DNA of 7,971 bases from the NCBI GenBank assembly GCA_021782685.1, contig JAJXUQ010000024.1:1-7971 (forward strand). Reading direction: 5' to 3'. Origin of the DNA: a bacterium (GTDB taxonomy: Bacteria > Patescibacteriota > Minisyncoccia > Phycocordibacterales > Phycocordibacteraceae). Below are positions 6,419 to 7,971 of the stretch, piece after piece; the first letter of the stretch is position 1, and each line of letters opens with the position of its first letter. The notes beneath the pieces are model-generated. The model saw only the letters and a list, made by a program, of their open reading frames with translations. It was not told where the DNA came from and searched no databases. The position numbers and the translations under genes were made by a program.

Positions 6419-6447
6419 ACTATAGCGCGCGAACACGGGTTGCGCAA
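6419..6447 (-). promoter_or_regulatory. Candidate promoter TTGCGC - 17 bp - TATAGT
   Basis: On the minus strand TTGCGC (6442-6447) and TATAGT (6419-6424, 5 of 6 to consensus) are separated by exactly 17 bases and lie just after the dcd stop codon. The predicted start near 6411-6414 would yield an RNA of about 65 bases ending at the terminator T-run. The -35 lies in a 10-bp palindrome GTTGCGCAAC (6439-6448). Confidence 0.4.
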
Positions 6448-6453
6448 CGCACG

Positions 6454-7551
6454 TCATGTCCCGTATATCGGCATGAAGAAGTCGTGCGGGTCGTAATATC
6501 CGACCTTGCTGAGGTCAAGCACCTTGCGGGTACCGTGGCATTCCCAGCCGACGATCTTCATATCCTCAACGCGCGCGAAGTGCTTCGAGAGACGTGCTGT
6601 GCGCTGATCCGTATAATTCGACGTCGCCGCATCATACGGGACGACCGGCTCCTCCTTCATCCGTTCGAAGCGGATGCGGGCAATGACCTGTCCGTGACGC
6701 ACCAGCATGTCTTCCTGGGGGATCACCTCGAGCGTTATCGGTCGGCCGCATCCTTCCCCTTTTTTACCGTATCCCCAGCCCGGGTCGATGTACCCGGCCG
6801 CATGCGACCGGAACTCGCCAAGCCGCGGATCGATGGCACGCAATTCTGCCGAGAGGTATGGCGGGACAAGAATCGGCTCATTCGTCTGAAGGATATAGAA
6901 CCTGCCCTTGCGAAGGACGAGTTTCATCCCGCGCAGGTCGAGCGTCAACAGGAACGAATCCGCATGCCGGCGTGTCTCCGGGAACGGCACTCTCCGGCCG
7001 TGCTTGTCGAAGATGAGACCGTGCTTGCGGGTCGCATGCTCGGTATGCAGATCGTCGAGGAACGATTTTCCGTCAAAAAGGCGCACTTGCGACAATGCGA
7101 GACCCGGGTGGACCAAGACCGGGAAGTAGTCGGGGCGCGCGAGCACCCACTGCTCCCCTGCCCAGCACGTGCCGGTAAGCGCATCATACATGTCGACATT
7201 GTCAGCGATCGACCGACAGAAGAATCCGTCACGGCCCGTCGACGATTTCGGATTGGCATAGCCGTACACCATGCTCGGGAGCTCCCATTTCCCTTCGACA
7301 CGGATAAGATACGGCACGCCGACTTCTAACGGATTGTCGAAATTATGCGGTGTAGCCCCCACAAGCGAGAACAAGCTACGCACCTTCTCGCCCTTAAGTG
7401 GAAGAAAGATGTTCTCGAGACGGTACGCCTCATCCGCGAGCGGAAGGTCGATCGATGCGGGGTTGAGGTATTCCTCCGGAATACCTGTGATGTTGCCCCA
7501 GTCGCAAAGCTCTTGGAGCATCTGCTGCGGCAGTACGCCAGTAGTAGACAT
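6454..7551 (-). CDS. dcd: dCTP deaminase, two-halved (DCD, PF06559-type)
   Basis: Deaminates dCTP to dUTP and ammonia, the first step from dCTP toward dTMP. It has 365 residues; single-domain Dcd (E. coli type) is about 190, so this is the long tandem form with two dUTPase-fold halves. N-terminal half: GVLPQQMLQELCDWGNI, NPASIDLPL (30-38), and the nucleotide-binding segment ANPKSSTGRDGFF (99-111, Ser103/Ser104/Arg107). C-terminal half: SAELRAIDPRLGEFRSHAAG leading into YIDPGWG (254-260) and PITLEV (271-276), where Glu275 matches the catalytic Glu of Dcd. It ends with SNYTDQRTARLSKHF (311-325), characteristic of the long family, and a 40-residue tail. The start at 7551 is fixed by AAGGAGA seven bases upstream. 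The tmk-like gene just upstream fits a pyrimidine deoxynucleotide role, although a terminator separates the two. Confidence 0.92.
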   Translation of the reverse strand: MSTTGVLPQQMLQELCDWGNITGIPEEYLNPASIDLPLADEAYRLENIFLPLKGEKVRSLFSLVGATPHNFDNPLEVGVPYLIRVEGKWELPSMVYGYANPKSSTGRDGFFCRSIADNVDMYDALTGTCWAGEQWVLARPDYFPVLVHPGLALSQVRLFDGKSFLDDLHTEHATRKHGLIFDKHGRRVPFPETRRHADSFLLTLDLRGMKLVLRKGRFYILQTNEPILVPPYLSAELRAIDPRLGEFRSHAAGYIDPGWGYGKKGEGCGRPITLEVIPQEDMLVRHGQVIARIRFERMKEEPVVPYDAATSNYTDQRTARLSKHFARVEDMKIVGWECHGTRKVLDLSKVGYYDPHDFFMPIYGT

Positions 7552-7558
7552 GGTTCGG

Positions 7559-7565
7559 TCTCCTT
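7559..7565 (-). promoter_or_regulatory. Shine-Dalgarno sequence of dcd
   Basis: The minus strand reads AAGGAGA, seven bases before the dcd ATG. It is the only strong ribosome-binding site in front of a gene in this window, so the organism uses Shine-Dalgarno initiation even though argS, ileS, recO and the membrane-protein gene lack one. Confidence 0.85.
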
Positions 7566-7638
7566 CCCGATATACCGAGTTGATAAGAACAGCCTGCGGA
7601 AGACTCTACGCGCAGATGGACAAGAACGCAAGCAGAAG

Positions 7639-7662
7639 AAAACCGGCCGTACGGCCGGTTTT
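7639..7662 (-). terminator. Perfect 24-bp palindrome, terminator after tmk
   Basis: The segment is a perfect palindrome with arms AAAACCGGCC and GGCCGGTTTT around a GTAC centre. On the minus strand the GC stem is followed by TTTTCTTCT, a good Rho-independent signal 15 bases after the tmk-like stop. The symmetry means it could also act on the other strand, but no plus-strand gene is seen here. It separates tmk from dcd; 7566-7638 shows no convincing promoter. Confidence 0.8.
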
Positions 7663-7676
7663 AATCAAAAAATCGT

Positions 7677-7971
7677 TCAAGCTCTGACGCCTATCGACGC
7701 AAGCGCCTCAAGGACGGAAGCATGCACTTCCTCGACCGGCCGCGACGCATCGATGAACGTCACCGGCTGACCGAGAGCAAACGCCTTGAAGCCCTCGCGA
7801 ACGCGCTCGTAATACGGAAGCTCGCGCGCGTCGAAATGATTCAAGCTGCCCCGATCCGCGCTCATAACGCGCTCGCGGGCTGCTTCCGCAGGCAGATCGA
7901 AGACGATGTATCGGTCGGGCCGCCGGCGCCCCTTCGCATAGAACACCTTGTTTCGGATGCCGTTGAACAGA
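7677..7971 (-). CDS. tmk: Thymidylate kinase-like protein (partial, N-terminus outside window)
   Basis: The 97 C-terminal residues are present and the frame stays open to the window edge (LFNGIRNKVFYAK and onward; an internal GTG at 7946 is not the true start). The segment RRRPDRYIVFDLPAEAARER matches the 'PDltiyLdlp.e.a.eR' strand-helix of thymidylate kinases. HFDARELPYYERVREGFKAF matches the 'DrfE...~fyerVReGy' stretch after the LID, and VTFIDASRPVEEVHASVLEAL matches the final '~iDa..~~eeV...i...l' helix. Tmk phosphorylates dTMP to dTDP with ATP. The P-loop and DR(Y/H/F) motif lie outside the window, so another dNMP-kinase family member cannot be excluded. The adjacent dcd, which feeds the same pathway, supports the call. 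Confidence 0.78.
   Translation of the reverse strand, partial: LFNGIRNKVFYAKGRRRPDRYIVFDLPAEAARERVMSADRGSLNHFDARELPYYERVREGFKAFALGQPVTFIDASRPVEEVHASVLEALASIGVRA

Noticed and set aside
6317..6453. A T-box riboswitch in front of argS
   Set aside because: The conserved T-box sequence (UGGNACCGCG) and the long specifier stem are missing; the region is only 137 bases.
5759..6496. Plus-strand open frame of 245 residues opposite argS
   Set aside because: It is a shadow of argS in the complementary frame and crosses the argS promoter and terminator region. No domain or ribosome-binding site supports it.
7569..7574. TATATC as a -10 box for dcd
   Set aside because: The start point would fall within the Shine-Dalgarno sequence at 7559-7565 and remove it, and no -35 is present at the right distance.

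Overview
The window is GC-rich bacterial DNA, densely packed, with every gene on the minus strand. Transcription therefore runs from the high coordinates to the low ones. The order is a partial thymidylate kinase (tmk), a two-halved dCTP deaminase (dcd), argS, ileS, recO, and the start of a single-span membrane protein with an Ig-like exterior. No transposase, CRISPR array, rRNA or tRNA was seen. A eukaryote/archaea-like IleRS, a short RecO, several start codons placed directly behind a -10 box and compact spacing together suggest a Patescibacteria (CPR/Parcubacteria-type) genome. This is an inference from gene style, not a proven assignment.

Layout. At 7677-7971 the C-terminal third of a Tmk-like protein ends just before a perfect 24-bp palindrome that acts as terminator (7639-7662). 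dcd (6454-7551) has the only clear Shine-Dalgarno sequence in the window. Between dcd and argS lies a compact regulatory block: a promoter-like pair (6419-6447), two hairpins with competing pairings, a U-tract terminator (6346-6376), and a separate extended -10 whose expected start point falls on or next to the argS ATG. argS (4667-6316) and ileS (1088-4591) follow with a 75-base gap. recO (529-1098) overlaps the end of ileS by 11 bases. The membrane protein starts at 501 behind a TATACT box and runs out of the window.

Function. tmk and dcd both serve pyrimidine deoxynucleotide supply. argS and ileS charge tRNAs. recO is recombinational repair.

The most unusual object is ileS. Inside the second half of its catalytic core (connective region after the RDWSISRQRFW segment) sits a complete histidine-phosphatase (phosphoglycerate-mutase-like) domain of about 185 residues with its catalytic residues intact. 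The same gene also carries a 73-bp in-frame inverted repeat (21-base arms, one mismatch) that codes for an Ala/Ser-rich linker just before the anticodon-binding domain, and an AT-rich patch with foreign-looking codons in the editing domain.
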